Source: Lysinibacillus odysseyi 34hs-1 = NBRC 100172
Lineage (GTDB): Bacteria > Bacillota > Bacilli > Bacillales_A > Planococcaceae
Direction: 5' to 3'
DNA: 64,000 nt
NCBI RefSeq assembly: GCF_001591965.1
Contig: NZ_BCVX01000003.1
Coordinates: 186,001 to 250,000, forward strand
Part shown: positions 53,460 through 62,130 of the stretch, in pieces
Position numbering within the stretch: the stretch's first letter is position 1
Layout: the number at the start of each line of letters is the position of its first letter
The notes under the pieces: generated by a model
Seen by the model: only the letters and a program-made list of their open reading frames with translations
Told to the model about the DNA's origin: nothing
Databases searched by the model: none
Position numbers and translations under genes: made by a program

Positions 53460-53855
53460 ATGTCTAAGAAAACAATTATGCTTACCGCTTCTCTTCTTCT
53501 TGGGAGTGCTGGATTGTCTGCTGCTGCTGAAGGAACGGAAGAGACGATAACGAATGATAGCAGGCTCAGCAGCATGTATGGACAAGCAGACGGAAAAGAA
53601 ATTTATAGTGAAGATAATATAGAAATACCTCCACAACAACAGGAAACCCGAAAGATTGAAACATCTAAGCAAATCCTTTTTTCTGAAAAAGATCTACATA
53701 AAAAGCTCGTCTGTTACCAGCAGACGAGCTTTCAAACAAACAGTCCTGCTCATTCAGCTTGCCAGCAAAAGCTGACCGTCATAACAAAAATAATAAAAGA
53801 GCGGTTCCTGTCAAGTCTAGGCCAGGTTACTGTATCAAAAAGACCATTGCCTTAA
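53460..53855 (+). CDS. Small secreted protein, C-terminus possibly read-through
   Basis: A 131-residue frame from ATG 53460 (GAGGGTG upstream). Residues 1-23 are a signal peptide (MSKKTIMLTASLLLGSAGLS-AAAE). The frame then runs without stop through a 12-bp hairpin at 53702-53732, after which the sequence looks non-protein-like. The original product may have been about 80 residues, with its stop lost. No family recognised. Confidence 0.4.
   Translation: MSKKTIMLTASLLLGSAGLSAAAEGTEETITNDSRLSSMYGQADGKEIYSEDNIEIPPQQQETRKIETSKQILFSEKDLHKKLVCYQQTSFQTNSPAHSACQQKLTVITKIIKERFLSSLGQVTVSKRPLP
53700..53733. terminator. Hairpin terminator inside the small secreted-protein frame
   Basis: AAAGCTCGTCTG-TTACCAG-CAGACGAGCTTT. 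On the minus strand it is followed by TTTTTATG, a good terminator for the RNase H-like gene; on plus only TTTCAAAC follows. Confidence 0.7.
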
Positions 53856-53993
53856 AGAAGTAACGCGCATTTTTCCTTCCTTACTGACACAGGAATTGTT
53901 TTCGTAATCTGTATTATCTTATAAAGATAAAAATCGCTATATGGCTTCTTCCTACAGCTATTATTTCTGCTTGCTTATTTACCAAATGCGCTT

Positions 53994-54653
53994 CTATGAC
54001 TGAATTTCTATGACGCCGGAAATTTCTGTCCCTTGAAGCGCCTGGGTAGCTAGCCGATCTGCTTCAGTATTTTCCTTCCTCGGTACAAGCTCATATTCAG
54101 CTTTCAAACCAAGTGCCTGTAATTTATTCTCGATTTTATCAGCCCAATCGGACAGGGTTTTCTCATATGCCGGCCACTCCCCATTCAGCTGATTGATGAC
54201 TACTTGCGAATCTCCAATTATACGTACAGTCTGATGATGGACATCCATCAGATCCAGCTCGACAAGTGCGAGATGGAGAGCCGCATATTCAGCTTCATTA
54301 TTGGAATCCAGCCCTGCTGTATAGGCATTATGACGTAGTCGGAAAGACTTCCCATCCTTTTCGTAATAAATGGCTACACCAAGACCAGATGCTTTAGTCT
54401 GGATATCGAAACCTCCGTCAAAATAAATCGTAATATGATGGGGCTCCGTCTCCATTTCTTTTAAATACTTTTTCAGCTCTTTTATCATCCAGGTGCTGTC
54501 ATACTCATCGATGATTTCTAATGATTGCACACGGCCGGTTTTCTCGATATCTTCGGCAATCATCAGTGCCTGTGCCGGTGTCATTGCTTCTGAGCGTAAT
54601 ACTGCAACTGCTCCCTTTGGTGTTTTGTATGTCCATTCCAGGATTAGTTTCAT
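53994..54653 (-). CDS. RNase H-like protein
   Basis: A 219-residue protein with an N-terminal ~75-residue extension and a type I RNase H domain from about 75. The four acidic residues are visible: YFDGGF (Asp), NNEAEYAAL (Glu), IGDSQVVINQL (Asp) and NTEADRLA (Asp), so it should cut RNA in RNA-DNA hybrids. Similar to B. subtilis YpdQ/YpeP. ATG at 54653 follows AAAGG by about 10 bases. Confidence 0.85.
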   Translation of the reverse strand: MKLILEWTYKTPKGAVAVLRSEAMTPAQALMIAEDIEKTGRVQSLEIIDEYDSTWMIKELKKYLKEMETEPHHITIYFDGGFDIQTKASGLGVAIYYEKDGKSFRLRHNAYTAGLDSNNEAEYAALHLALVELDLMDVHHQTVRIIGDSQVVINQLNGEWPAYEKTLSDWADKIENKLQALGLKAEYELVPRKENTEADRLATQALQGTEISGVIEIQS

Positions 54654-54869
54654 AAGATGCACACCTTTCGTATATTTTCTTTATTATAGCAAAAAAGTCA
54701 ATTTTCATACGTAAAGGAGAGCTGTCTATACTGCCTAGAGGTAGCTTTTCTTACGCAGTTAGTTCGGAAAGAACTGTATATAATAACGGAATGCCTTGAA
54801 GCAAAATAATATTCATTTGGTATATGATACGCTAAACTGAGAGAAGTAAAAATGGAAAGGAACAGAGAT

Positions 54870-55052
54870 ATGGAATCTTTTAACAGTGAAAGAACCCCTA
54901 AAAAAAGAACACTCGTTGCGAAGGAAACTGATATTCCCGGTGTTTTTCATATAGCGACTCCTCAAAATGTAAAGCCGTCCGCAGAGAATGAAGCGATTAT
55001 TAAAGCAGTAATCGAGCGTATTAACTGGAAGGCAATTGAGGCAAAAAACTAA
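54870..55052 (+). CDS. Small hypothetical protein
   Basis: A 60-residue basic protein (MESFNSERTPKKRTLVAKE... NEAIIKAVIERINWKAIEAKN). AAAGGA lies 8 bases before this ATG; an ATG six codons earlier is less well placed. Own terminator follows. No family recognised. Confidence 0.55.
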   Translation: MESFNSERTPKKRTLVAKETDIPGVFHIATPQNVKPSAENEAIIKAVIERINWKAIEAKN

Positions 55053-55086
55053 CTCACTTTACATAGTACGTTCACATCATGATAAA

Positions 55087-55130
55087 ACCGGGTCAGTCTC
55101 CCGATTGGAGGAGTTGACCCGGTCTTTTTA
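55087..55130 (+). terminator. Terminator of the small gene at 54870
   Basis: ACCGGGTCA/TGACCCGGT stem (55087-55095, 55115-55123) with a loop that contains a second small pairing, followed by CTTTTTA. Confidence 0.85.
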
Positions 55131-55206
55131 TATTTTTTAGTTTTCGTGATATTTAAATATTATGCTTTCACAAATATGTTTCGTAAACTATTACACTTTA
55201 CGGAAT

Positions 55207-55692
55207 TTATGCATTTACGCCCTTTTCTTCTGCCAGCATTTCATGTAAATAGGCGATAATCTCTCTTATCCCTTCCAAGGAATTGACAAGTACCTTTGGC
55301 TCGACACATGTAATCATCCGGTTCTCCAAGTTCGCTACTGCCGTAAAATAGGCAGTTTTTGCATAGTTGACAAGGCCAACCTGCTTTAATATCTGCGGCT
55401 CAAAATCCAATATCTCACGCGCTTCTGATACGACAAGTCCATAATTGACTACATCTGTATTTAAAATAATCATGCGCACGTGTTCACCAGTGCTTGAACG
55501 ATTATATAAAATACGCTGGAAGTCAATAACAGGAATTAATTCCCCGCGCGCTCTTGTAAATCCAAGCAGGTAGTTCGGTAAATGTGGAATCGGTGTAATA
55601 TGCTCCAGCTTTTCAATTGAGACAACTTGCTCTACAGGGACAGCATATTCCTCCTGCCCGCACGCAAACACAACAGATTTTTCAAACCCCAC
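55207..55692 (-). CDS. CheW-like chemotaxis coupling protein
   Basis: A 161-residue single CheW domain (FACGQEEYAVPVEQVVSIEKLEHITPIP split by pattern; LLGFTRARGELIPVIDF is the core motif). CheW links chemoreceptors to the CheA kinase. GTG start with AGAGGGGG upstream, 15 bases after the peptidase gene, probably co-transcribed. No CheA, receptor or response regulator is nearby, so its partner is elsewhere. Confidence 0.88.
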   Translation of the reverse strand: MGFEKSVVFACGQEEYAVPVEQVVSIEKLEHITPIPHLPNYLLGFTRARGELIPVIDFQRILYNRSSTGEHVRMIILNTDVVNYGLVVSEAREILDFEPQILKQVGLVNYAKTAYFTAVANLENRMITCVEPKVLVNSLEGIREIIAYLHEMLAEEKGVNA

Positions 55693-55707
55693 TGCAATCC
55701 CCCTCTC

Positions 55708-56820
55708 TTATTTCGCAGCAAATTTTACGATCTCTACTAAATAATCGGCAAGCTTTTCAAGTTCTTTAATCGGCATCCGCTCATTTGTCGTATGAATTTC
55801 TTCATAGCCCACTGCCAGATTGACTGTTGGAATACCAAATCCTGCGATGACGTTCGCATCGCTTCCTCCGCCTGAAATGCCTAGGACCGGTTTACGATCA
55901 ATTGCACGGGCTGCATTCATTGCAACCTGCACGACTTTATCCGATTCAGTTGCACGGAAGCCAGGGTACATCAATTTTACATCTACTTCCGCTCGACCAC
56001 CGAACTGCTCTGCAACGGATTCAAATGTTTCTTTCATATGTTTTGTCTGTGCGTTTAACTTACTTTCGTCAATGGAACGGGCCTCTGCTAAAATCAATAC
56101 TTCATCACAAACAATATTTGTTGCCTGGCCGCCTTCAAAGCGTCCAATATTAGCAGTTGTTTCTTCATCAAGGCGTCCTAGCTGCATCTTGCTGATTGCC
56201 TTTGCAGCAAGAGTAATAGCGGAAATTCCTTTTTCAGGCGCTACCCCAGCATGCGCTGTCTTGCCAATGATTTTCGCTTCAATGCGGGCTTGGAACGGCG
56301 CCGCTGTCACAATACCCCCGACTTCCCCGTTACTATCTACAGCGAAACCGTATTTTGCCATAATCATAGATGGGTCCAGCTCTTTTGCACCTGCAAGACC
56401 ACTTTCCTCACCTGCTGTAATGATGAATTGGATTGTACCATGTTCGATATTTTGCTCTTTCAATCGGCGTGCCATCTCAAATAATGCAGCCATACCAGCC
56501 TTATCATCCGCCCCTAAGATTGTTGTGCCATCCGAATAAATATAGCCGTCTTCCCGAATCTCAGGCTTGATGCCCTTACCAGGAACAACAGTATCCATAT
56601 GCACTGTAAAATAAATCGGCTCCACATCAAATGAGCCTTTTAATGTGGCAATGATATTTCCAGCACCGTGGCCGTTTCGCAGGTGAGCGTCATCCTGTAC
56701 AACCTCAAAGCCCATCTCCTCTAACTTTTTCACGATAATTGGTGCAATGATTTCCTCATGCTTTGTTTCTGAGTCAATTTGCACAAGCTCTAAAAATTCT
56801 TCCACTAATCGAGTAGTCAT
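55708..56820 (-). CDS. M20 peptidase, PepT/YqjE-like
   Basis: A 370-residue dinuclear zinc peptidase. TVHMDTVVPGKG carries the first His-x-Asp; ADDKAG the bridging Asp; TAGEESGLAGA the catalytic Glu pair; GISGGGSDAN and GYEEIHTTNERM hold the last ligands. Family members cleave tripeptides. AAAAGGAG precedes the ATG. In B. subtilis yqjE is next to the mmdA-mce homologues (yqjD-yqjC), as here apart from an insertion of about 2 kb. Confidence 0.88.
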   Translation of the reverse strand: MTTRLVEEFLELVQIDSETKHEEIIAPIIVKKLEEMGFEVVQDDAHLRNGHGAGNIIATLKGSFDVEPIYFTVHMDTVVPGKGIKPEIREDGYIYSDGTTILGADDKAGMAALFEMARRLKEQNIEHGTIQFIITAGEESGLAGAKELDPSMIMAKYGFAVDSNGEVGGIVTAAPFQARIEAKIIGKTAHAGVAPEKGISAITLAAKAISKMQLGRLDEETTANIGRFEGGQATNIVCDEVLILAEARSIDESKLNAQTKHMKETFESVAEQFGGRAEVDVKLMYPGFRATESDKVVQVAMNAARAIDRKPVLGISGGGSDANVIAGFGIPTVNLAVGYEEIHTTNERMPIKELEKLADYLVEIVKFAAK

Positions 56821-56854
56821 ATCATACTCTCCTTTTCTTTTATTACATACGGAA

Positions 56855-57849
56855 CTATTTTACTCCTGTCGCCTTGTTAACACAATCTTTCCCTCTGTTT
56901 GAAATTAATTGCGATTTTTCGTCGGCTAATTGTTTTAGTTTCTCTTCTGCCTGCTGCAATTTCTTTTTCAACTCATTGAGCGTGTTTGCCACATCATCTG
57001 AAACTCGTCTAATCTGGTTCGTTGACGTGGCAATTTTCGAATGAATGGACCAAGCAGAGAAAATGTCATCAAAAAAGTAATCAGCAAATTTTACAAATCC
57101 ATCTGTTTCTATTCGAAGTGTACGATGCCTCATTTCCTGGATATCAAGCAGTTCGTTCTGAAAACGCTGCAATGCTCGCTGCGCCTCATGTATATAGCTG
57201 TTTGTTTTGTCCAGCTCCTGATGCTTTAACGCTGTAGCAATAACTCCACCGCCGAAAAACGTGTCCCAAGTAGAGTAGCCACTTGCTGTACGTAACGTAC
57301 TAGCCGCTTCTGCCAGCTTTTGCTGTGCGTTTCTTCCCGCCTCTAATGCTTCATTTATTTCAATGATTAAGTGATTCGCCAGCAATTCCTGCTCTGTAAG
57401 ATGATTTAATTTATCCGCCATTTGCGGATCATTTACCATATAATAAATCTGAATTTTCATTTCCAGACTTTTCACCTGTTCTGCTACATCGGCTTCCTGA
57501 ATCGTACTTATTTTATGTTGAAGAGCAATGGCTTCCTTCTGTAAATCTTCGAAAGTAAGCTGGGATTCAATTAATTTGAGCTCTGTTTCTGCAACACGGT
57601 CATATCCTTCTTCCACTAGCTCATCTTGCTTCCCCGTCCATGTCCTGAATAAATTGACAAAGGAGAAATGATCTAATTTATTCAACCTTTTACGCGCTTC
57701 TTCCAAGCTCTGTTTATACTTTGTTATATCCTCCTCCGCGTGACGAAGCTGTCCATCTATTATTTCCTTTTGCTTTTTCAGTTTACCAAGTGCCCGAAGC
57801 TGGCCTTTTTTTTTTCTTGAAGCTCCTGCTGCATTTCTATTAATTGCAT
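56855..57849 (-). pseudogene. Coiled-coil protein gene interrupted at an A10 run
   Basis: The best start is ATG 57849 with AAAGGTGGG upstream, coding MQLIEMQQELQEKK. A run of ten A (57806-57815 as T on plus) throws this frame into a stop. With one more A (or two fewer) it continues GQLRALGKLKKQKEIIDGQ into the long downstream frame (57706 to 56855), which otherwise has only a weak TTG start. The combined product would be about 330 residues, mostly coiled coil (two helical segments around a Gly-rich FFGGGVIATALKH). Could be a real mutation, a sequence error, or transcription slippage at the A run. Confidence 0.65.
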
Positions 57850-57899
57850 GTCTATCCCACCTTTTTTACTCGTACTTTTTCTCCATACAAGAGTTTAAT

Positions 57900-58040
57900 C
57901 ACTGTAACTAAGCGCTGATTTTCGGGTTGGCTGGATGCTTTCCTGAAGGCACGCCTCCAACTAAATGGTTTCAAAACACTGGATTTTCTTCACTTGCTCA
58001 TCCTCTAGGAATCTCCCGCCATCACTTCAATCAATTCCAA
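57900..58040 (-). repeat. Degraded interspersed repeat, copy 1
   Basis: On the minus strand GGCGGGAGATTCCTAGAGG, then GGAGGCGTGCC, GGAAAGCATCC and CGAAAATCAGCG. These resemble the start, middle and end of the second copy at 58225-58385 and of an interspersed element common between genes in Bacillaceae-type genomes. No function known. Confidence 0.4.
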
Positions 58041-58224
58041 ATAATAATACTTTGTCATTCCTTCAATATGGATAATTGTAGTTTAAAAGTAAAATTTACT
58101 GTAATGAAACCGCCCTAAAAATTGCTTACACCATTTTTGCGGAAACGATGATTTACAATTGAACCAGACACTTTTCTTCATTTCTTATAAATGAAAACCG
58201 CCATCAGTCTTTTTTATTTATAAT

Positions 58225-58385
58225 ACATACTATGAACTCGTCGATTTCCACTACAGGTACTATGCTTTCTACAGGCACAGCCTCAGCCTTCTCCCTCACT
58301 ACGCTCTTTCCAGGTGCTTCGGCTCGTACTGTTCCCGTAGGAGTCTCTGCCCCTTCCACTCCTATCGACTAGTGTTAACTAAAAA
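58225..58385 (-). repeat. Interspersed repeat, copy 2
   Basis: Minus-strand CTAGTCGATAGGAGTGG, GAGACTCCTACGGGA, GGAAAGAGCGTAGTGAGGG, GTAGAAAGCATAGTACC and GTGGAAATCGACGAG. This follows the layout of a ~150-bp element I know from many Bacillaceae/Planococcaceae genomes (GAGACTCCTGCGGGA ... GCGGAAATCAACG), diverged in several places. Non-coding. Confidence 0.6.
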
Positions 58386-58589
58386 ATACATAATTTCCTA
58401 ACACCACAAAATATTATTATAACGAAAAACTAAATCAATGAACGCGAACACCTTAAATAGCTAACGATTAAACGTGTTTTTACTAATACAAAGGAAAAGC
58501 ACGATGTCCAAGTGGTAAGTTTTCAAATATGAGACGAGCCTCAACTAAAATTAACAGAAAAGGTGGATACAACAACTTTCAAAAATGAC

Positions 58590-58620
58590 AAAAAACCTTG
58601 AGAGTTTTACCTCTCAAGGT
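58590..58620 (-). terminator. Terminator, probably of the mce-mmdA operon
   Basis: Perfect 10-bp stem ACCTTGAGAG/CTCTCAAGGT (58595-58604, 58611-58620) followed by TTTTTT on the minus strand. About 280 bases beyond the mmdA stop; a second hairpin GACAAAG/CTTTGTC lies at 58632-58656. Confidence 0.75.
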
Positions 58621-58659
58621 CTTAGAGTGAAGACAAAGCCGTTTTATGACTTTGTCGTC

Positions 58660-58890
58660 ACGTATTTTTATATAATGACGCAAAAAGAAGTTTTACCTAG
58701 CCTGTCTTGAAAATGCTTGCCAGACAGACGCATTTTTGCAACGATAGCGTAGTGTCAGGAGAAAAGGCACGCCGGCTGAAAAGAACCTAAGCTCCTTTTA
58801 TTTGTGACAGGAGCAGACGAGCGAGGCAAGCAACGCTGGATGCAAGCGTTTGTTAACAGGATGAACCGCCCCTAGTCCAAGGGCGGTTCA
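58660..58890. other. GC-richer structured non-coding stretch
   Basis: No coding frame. Two related pieces (GTGTCAGGAGAAAAGG and GTGACAGGAGCAGACG) and several short hairpins, ending in GAACCGCCC/GGGCGGTTC (58863-58889). Looks like another interspersed repeat or a structured RNA; unassigned. Confidence 0.4.
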
Positions 58891-58900
58891 TTGTCTATTT

Positions 58901-60460
58901 TTATAGAGGAATATTACCGTGTTTTTTGTACGGACGGTCTTCATGTTTTGTAGAAAGCATATCTAATGACTGGATCAGCTTGATACGTGTTTCACGAGGG
59001 TCGATTACATCATCTACCATGCCGCGTGATGCTGCAACATACGGGTTGGCGAACTTTTCTTTGTACTCCTCGATTTTTTGGGCGCGTGTTGATTCTGGAT
59101 CAGCCGATTTTGCAATTTCTCCTGCATGGATAATATTAGCTGCACCTGCTGCTCCCATTACAGCAATTTCTGCGTTTGGCCAAGCAAATACTAAGTCTGC
59201 ACCGATCGCCTTTGAGTTCAGCGCTACGTATGCTCCACCATATGCTTTACGTAAAATGACAGTAATTTTCGGTACTGTTGCTTCTGAGTAAGCATAAAGG
59301 ATCTTCGCACCGTGGCGGATAATCCCGCCATGCTCTTGTTTAACCCCTGGGAAGAATCCAGATACATCCTCAAACGTAATGACTGGTACATTAAATGCAT
59401 CGCACGTACGGACAAAGCGTGCCAGCTTGTCAGAGGAGTCGATATCTAGACCGCCTGCAAGGAATTTTGGCTGGTTACATACAAGACCTACCGATTCTCC
59501 AGCGATACGGGCAAATCCAACAACAATATTTTTTGCAAATTCTTTTTGAACTTCCATAAATGAGCCTTCGTCTACTACAAGCTCAACTACTTTACGAACA
59601 TCGTACGATTTTGTTTGGTCGATCGGCACTACATCAACAAGCTCTGAACGATACTCGTCTCCCATCGTATATTCAACTTTTGGCGCTTTTTCTTTATTGT
59701 TCTGCGGTAAGTAAGAAAGCAGATCCTGAATTTGTTTAATCGCTTCTTCTTCAGTTGCTGCGCGGAAATGAGCATTCCCTGATACAGCGTTGTGCACTTT
59801 CGAGCCGCCAAGACCTTCTGAAGAAATTTTTTCTCCTGTTACTGTTTCGATTACTTTTGGTCCAGTAATAAACATTTGAGATGTTTTATCCACCATAAGG
59901 ATAAAGTCAGTGATGGCAGGTGAATATACCGCTCCGCCGGCACAAGGCCCCATAATGACAGAAATTTGCGGGATTACGCCTGAATAAATAGAGTTGCGAT
60001 AGAAAATGTGGCCGTATCCGTCTAATGAAAGTACACCTTCTTGGATACGGGCACCGCCAGAATCGTTAATGCCGATGAATGGTGTACCATTTTTCGCTGC
60101 TAAATCCATCACTGCAGCGATTTTCTTCGCGTGCATTTCACCAAGCGCCCCGCCAAATACTGTGAAGTCCTGTGCAAATAAATAGACGTTACGACCGTTG
60201 ATTTTACCAAAACCTGTAACAACGCCATCTCCCGGTCCTTCTAATTTTTCCATACCAAAATCGACAGTACGGTGTGTAATAAATGGGTTGATTTCAACAA
60301 AAGAACCTTCATCAAGTAACAGGTCGATACGCTCACGGGCAGTCATTTTTCCTTTTTCATGCTGCTTTTCAATACGTGCGTCACCGCCGCCTAATTCAAT
60401 AATTCCTTTACGGTCATACAGTTCGTTAATTTTATCAAACATGTCTAAAGTAATCGTCAT
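58901..60460 (-). CDS. mmdA: Acyl-CoA carboxylase carboxyltransferase subunit (MmdA/PccB-like)
   Basis: A 519-residue carboxyltransferase with two crotonase-like halves. GGGDARIEKQHEKGKMTARERI at the N-terminus (split by family), GINDSGGARIQEG and GPCAGGAVYSPA form one oxyanion site, KAYGGAYVAL and AGAAN the other. It transfers a carboxyl group between biotin and propionyl-CoA/methylmalonyl-CoA. The ATG overlaps the mce stop (TAATG). No biotin carrier or membrane decarboxylase subunits are adjacent. The local methylmalonyl-CoA genes support C3 substrate use. Confidence 0.9.
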   Translation of the reverse strand: MTITLDMFDKINELYDRKGIIELGGGDARIEKQHEKGKMTARERIDLLLDEGSFVEINPFITHRTVDFGMEKLEGPGDGVVTGFGKINGRNVYLFAQDFTVFGGALGEMHAKKIAAVMDLAAKNGTPFIGINDSGGARIQEGVLSLDGYGHIFYRNSIYSGVIPQISVIMGPCAGGAVYSPAITDFILMVDKTSQMFITGPKVIETVTGEKISSEGLGGSKVHNAVSGNAHFRAATEEEAIKQIQDLLSYLPQNNKEKAPKVEYTMGDEYRSELVDVVPIDQTKSYDVRKVVELVVDEGSFMEVQKEFAKNIVVGFARIAGESVGLVCNQPKFLAGGLDIDSSDKLARFVRTCDAFNVPVITFEDVSGFFPGVKQEHGGIIRHGAKILYAYSEATVPKITVILRKAYGGAYVALNSKAIGADLVFAWPNAEIAVMGAAGAANIIHAGEIAKSADPESTRAQKIEEYKEKFANPYVAASRGMVDDVIDPRETRIKLIQSLDMLSTKHEDRPYKKHGNIPL

Positions 60461-60876
60461 TATTTTTGTTCCCCTTTTCCACTTTTATCACATAATTCGT
60501 ATAGCACTCCGAAGGAATCTTTCGGATGTAAAAACGCCACTTCAGCGCCTCCTGCTCCTGGACCAGGCTCTTCAGAAAGGAGACGTACTCCTTTTTCTTT
60601 CAGCTCAGCCATACGTTCACGAATGCCTGTTACGCCAAATGCAACATGATGGATGCCTTCCCCCCGTTTTTCTAGAAAGCCATAAATGGCACTTTTTTCA
60701 CTCATCGGCTCCAAAAGCTCCAACTTCACGTTACCTGCATCAATGAATGCCACTTTTACCTGCTGAGACTCCACTTCCTCTACCTTTAATAGCTTGAGTC
60801 CAAGCGTCTCCGTGTAATATGTAATACGTTCATCAAGATTTTTGACTGCGATACCAATGTGGTCTACTTTTTCCAT
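60460..60876 (-). CDS. mce: Methylmalonyl-CoA epimerase
   Basis: A 138-residue vicinal-oxygen-chelate protein. DHIGIAVKNLDE starts the first beta-alpha-beta-beta-beta unit with metal His; HHVAFGV gives the second, with Glu ligands in LELLEP and VLYELC. It interconverts R and S methylmalonyl-CoA, linking carboxylase and mutase, both encoded within 3.5 kb. AAGGGGAG precedes the ATG. Confidence 0.92.
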   Translation of the reverse strand: MEKVDHIGIAVKNLDERITYYTETLGLKLLKVEEVESQQVKVAFIDAGNVKLELLEPMSEKSAIYGFLEKRGEGIHHVAFGVTGIRERMAELKEKGVRLLSEEPGPGAGGAEVAFLHPKDSFGVLYELCDKSGKGEQK

Positions 60877-60986
60877 GTTAAATACTCCCCTTAAAAGCGG
60901 CTGCTGCCACCTAGACTTAACGATACTACTTGAGAATTTTTAGAAATTTGATACACTATTTAAAGATAAAAGAAGGAGCGAGTTGA

Positions 60987-61082
60987 ATGAGCAATAAGAA
61001 ATTTCAAAAGATCGTTGTTTATGCGATGATAATCATTATGTTAATTTCAACGATTGCGATGGGTGTAGCGATGATCAGCTAA
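60987..61082 (+). CDS. prli42: Stressosome mini-protein Prli42
   Basis: A 31-residue protein, MSNKKFQKIVVYAMII and a hydrophobic tail ending AMGVAMIS, with AAGGAG 9 bases before the ATG and its own terminator. The basic N-terminus and single membrane helix match Prli42 of Listeria and other Bacillales, which tethers the stressosome (RsbR) to the membrane to sense stress. Too short for routine gene calling. Confidence 0.85.
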   Translation: MSNKKFQKIVVYAMIIIMLISTIAMGVAMIS

Positions 61083-61111
61083 GATGGATGCGAAAAGCAT
61101 CCGTCTTTTTT
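61083..61111 (+). terminator. Terminator of prli42
   Basis: GATGGATGC-GAAAA-GCATCCGTC followed by TTTTTT, starting one base after the stop codon. It may also serve the convergent DUF939 gene. Confidence 0.9.
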
Positions 61112-61112
61112 A

Positions 61113-62066
61113 TTACATCCCCTTAAAAGATTGCTTAATTGCTAGATAAGCATCCATCTCCTCCATAAACTGATACAAGGCAGCCATTGCTATAAATGTA
61201 GGATGATCTTCAGGCAATGGCATTTTAGCAAACTCCACTTTTACTTCTTCCAGCTTTTCTCTGTAAAAACTTGCTGTATTGCCGGAATGTATATTCCTGC
61301 TTAACTCCTCCATAAAGACAGATACTAATTCCGCTTGTTGTACTATAACAGGCAGGGCAGTAATTTTCGGTAATACCCTTTCGATAATCTCCAGCTGTTT
61401 CTCTCTCATATCAAAATAAAGATAATACAGGTTCTCTTTTCTTGTAAGATGATTTTCAACATCCTGAAAAGCGAGCGCCTTTGCTTTATTTAATACTTGC
61501 AAGGCTTCTACAAGTTCCTTACCATCCCAAAGAGTATCGCCCTCTTTTAAATATTTCGCAATTTCAAAAAATATTTTTTTGTAAAGATCCTCAATTTTCA
61601 GACGGTAATAGTTCAGCTCCGGCTGGATATCCGGCATATACATATTCACTAGCAGCCCCACTGAATAGCCGATTGCCATCAGCGCTAGCTCATTATAAAG
61701 AATGGCCAGCGTAAAATCTGCGATAGAATAAAGATGCATGATAATCACGGCGCTGGAAACAAACCCTGCTGAGACTTTCAGCGAAACAATTGTCGGAATG
61801 AACAACAGAAGCATCAAGCCGAGTACAACCGGGCGATATCCAAATATTTCGAAAAATAAATATGCAAGAATGATCGCTACAGAACTTGCCACAACACGGG
61901 TATATACCGCATGGATAGATTTTTTCTTAGTAGGCTGTATACATAAGATGGTGAGAATTCCGGCAGCGCTGAAAAACTGTAGATCAAAATACTGAGCGAT
62001 TGCTATCGCTATGGAAGCACCAACTGCTGTTTTCAGCGTACGATAGCCGATTGAAAACTTTTTCAT
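61113..62066 (-). CDS. Aromatic acid exporter-like DUF939 protein (YqjA)
   Basis: A 317-residue protein with about six N-terminal membrane segments (to about 145) and a helical cytoplasmic C-terminal half (DUF939_C). Begins MKKFSIGYRTLKTAVGA, the YqjA signature. Related to ArAE-type exporters; true substrate unknown. GAGGGAGAG precedes the ATG. Sits next to brxB as in B. subtilis. Confidence 0.85.
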   Translation of the reverse strand: MKKFSIGYRTLKTAVGASIAIAIAQYFDLQFFSAAGILTILCIQPTKKKSIHAVYTRVVASSVAIILAYLFFEIFGYRPVVLGLMLLLFIPTIVSLKVSAGFVSSAVIIMHLYSIADFTLAILYNELALMAIGYSVGLLVNMYMPDIQPELNYYRLKIEDLYKKIFFEIAKYLKEGDTLWDGKELVEALQVLNKAKALAFQDVENHLTRKENLYYLYFDMREKQLEIIERVLPKITALPVIVQQAELVSVFMEELSRNIHSGNTASFYREKLEEVKVEFAKMPLPEDHPTFIAMAALYQFMEEMDAYLAIKQSFKGM

Positions 62067-62130
62067 TGATCGCTCTCCCTCATGCTATTGGTGCAAGCCC
62101 TGCTTATGCAGGGCCCACAGCAATAAACGA

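Noticed and set aside
57927-58118. Plus-strand 63-codon frame in the repeat region
   Set aside because: Lies on the reverse of a degraded repeat; no coding signature.
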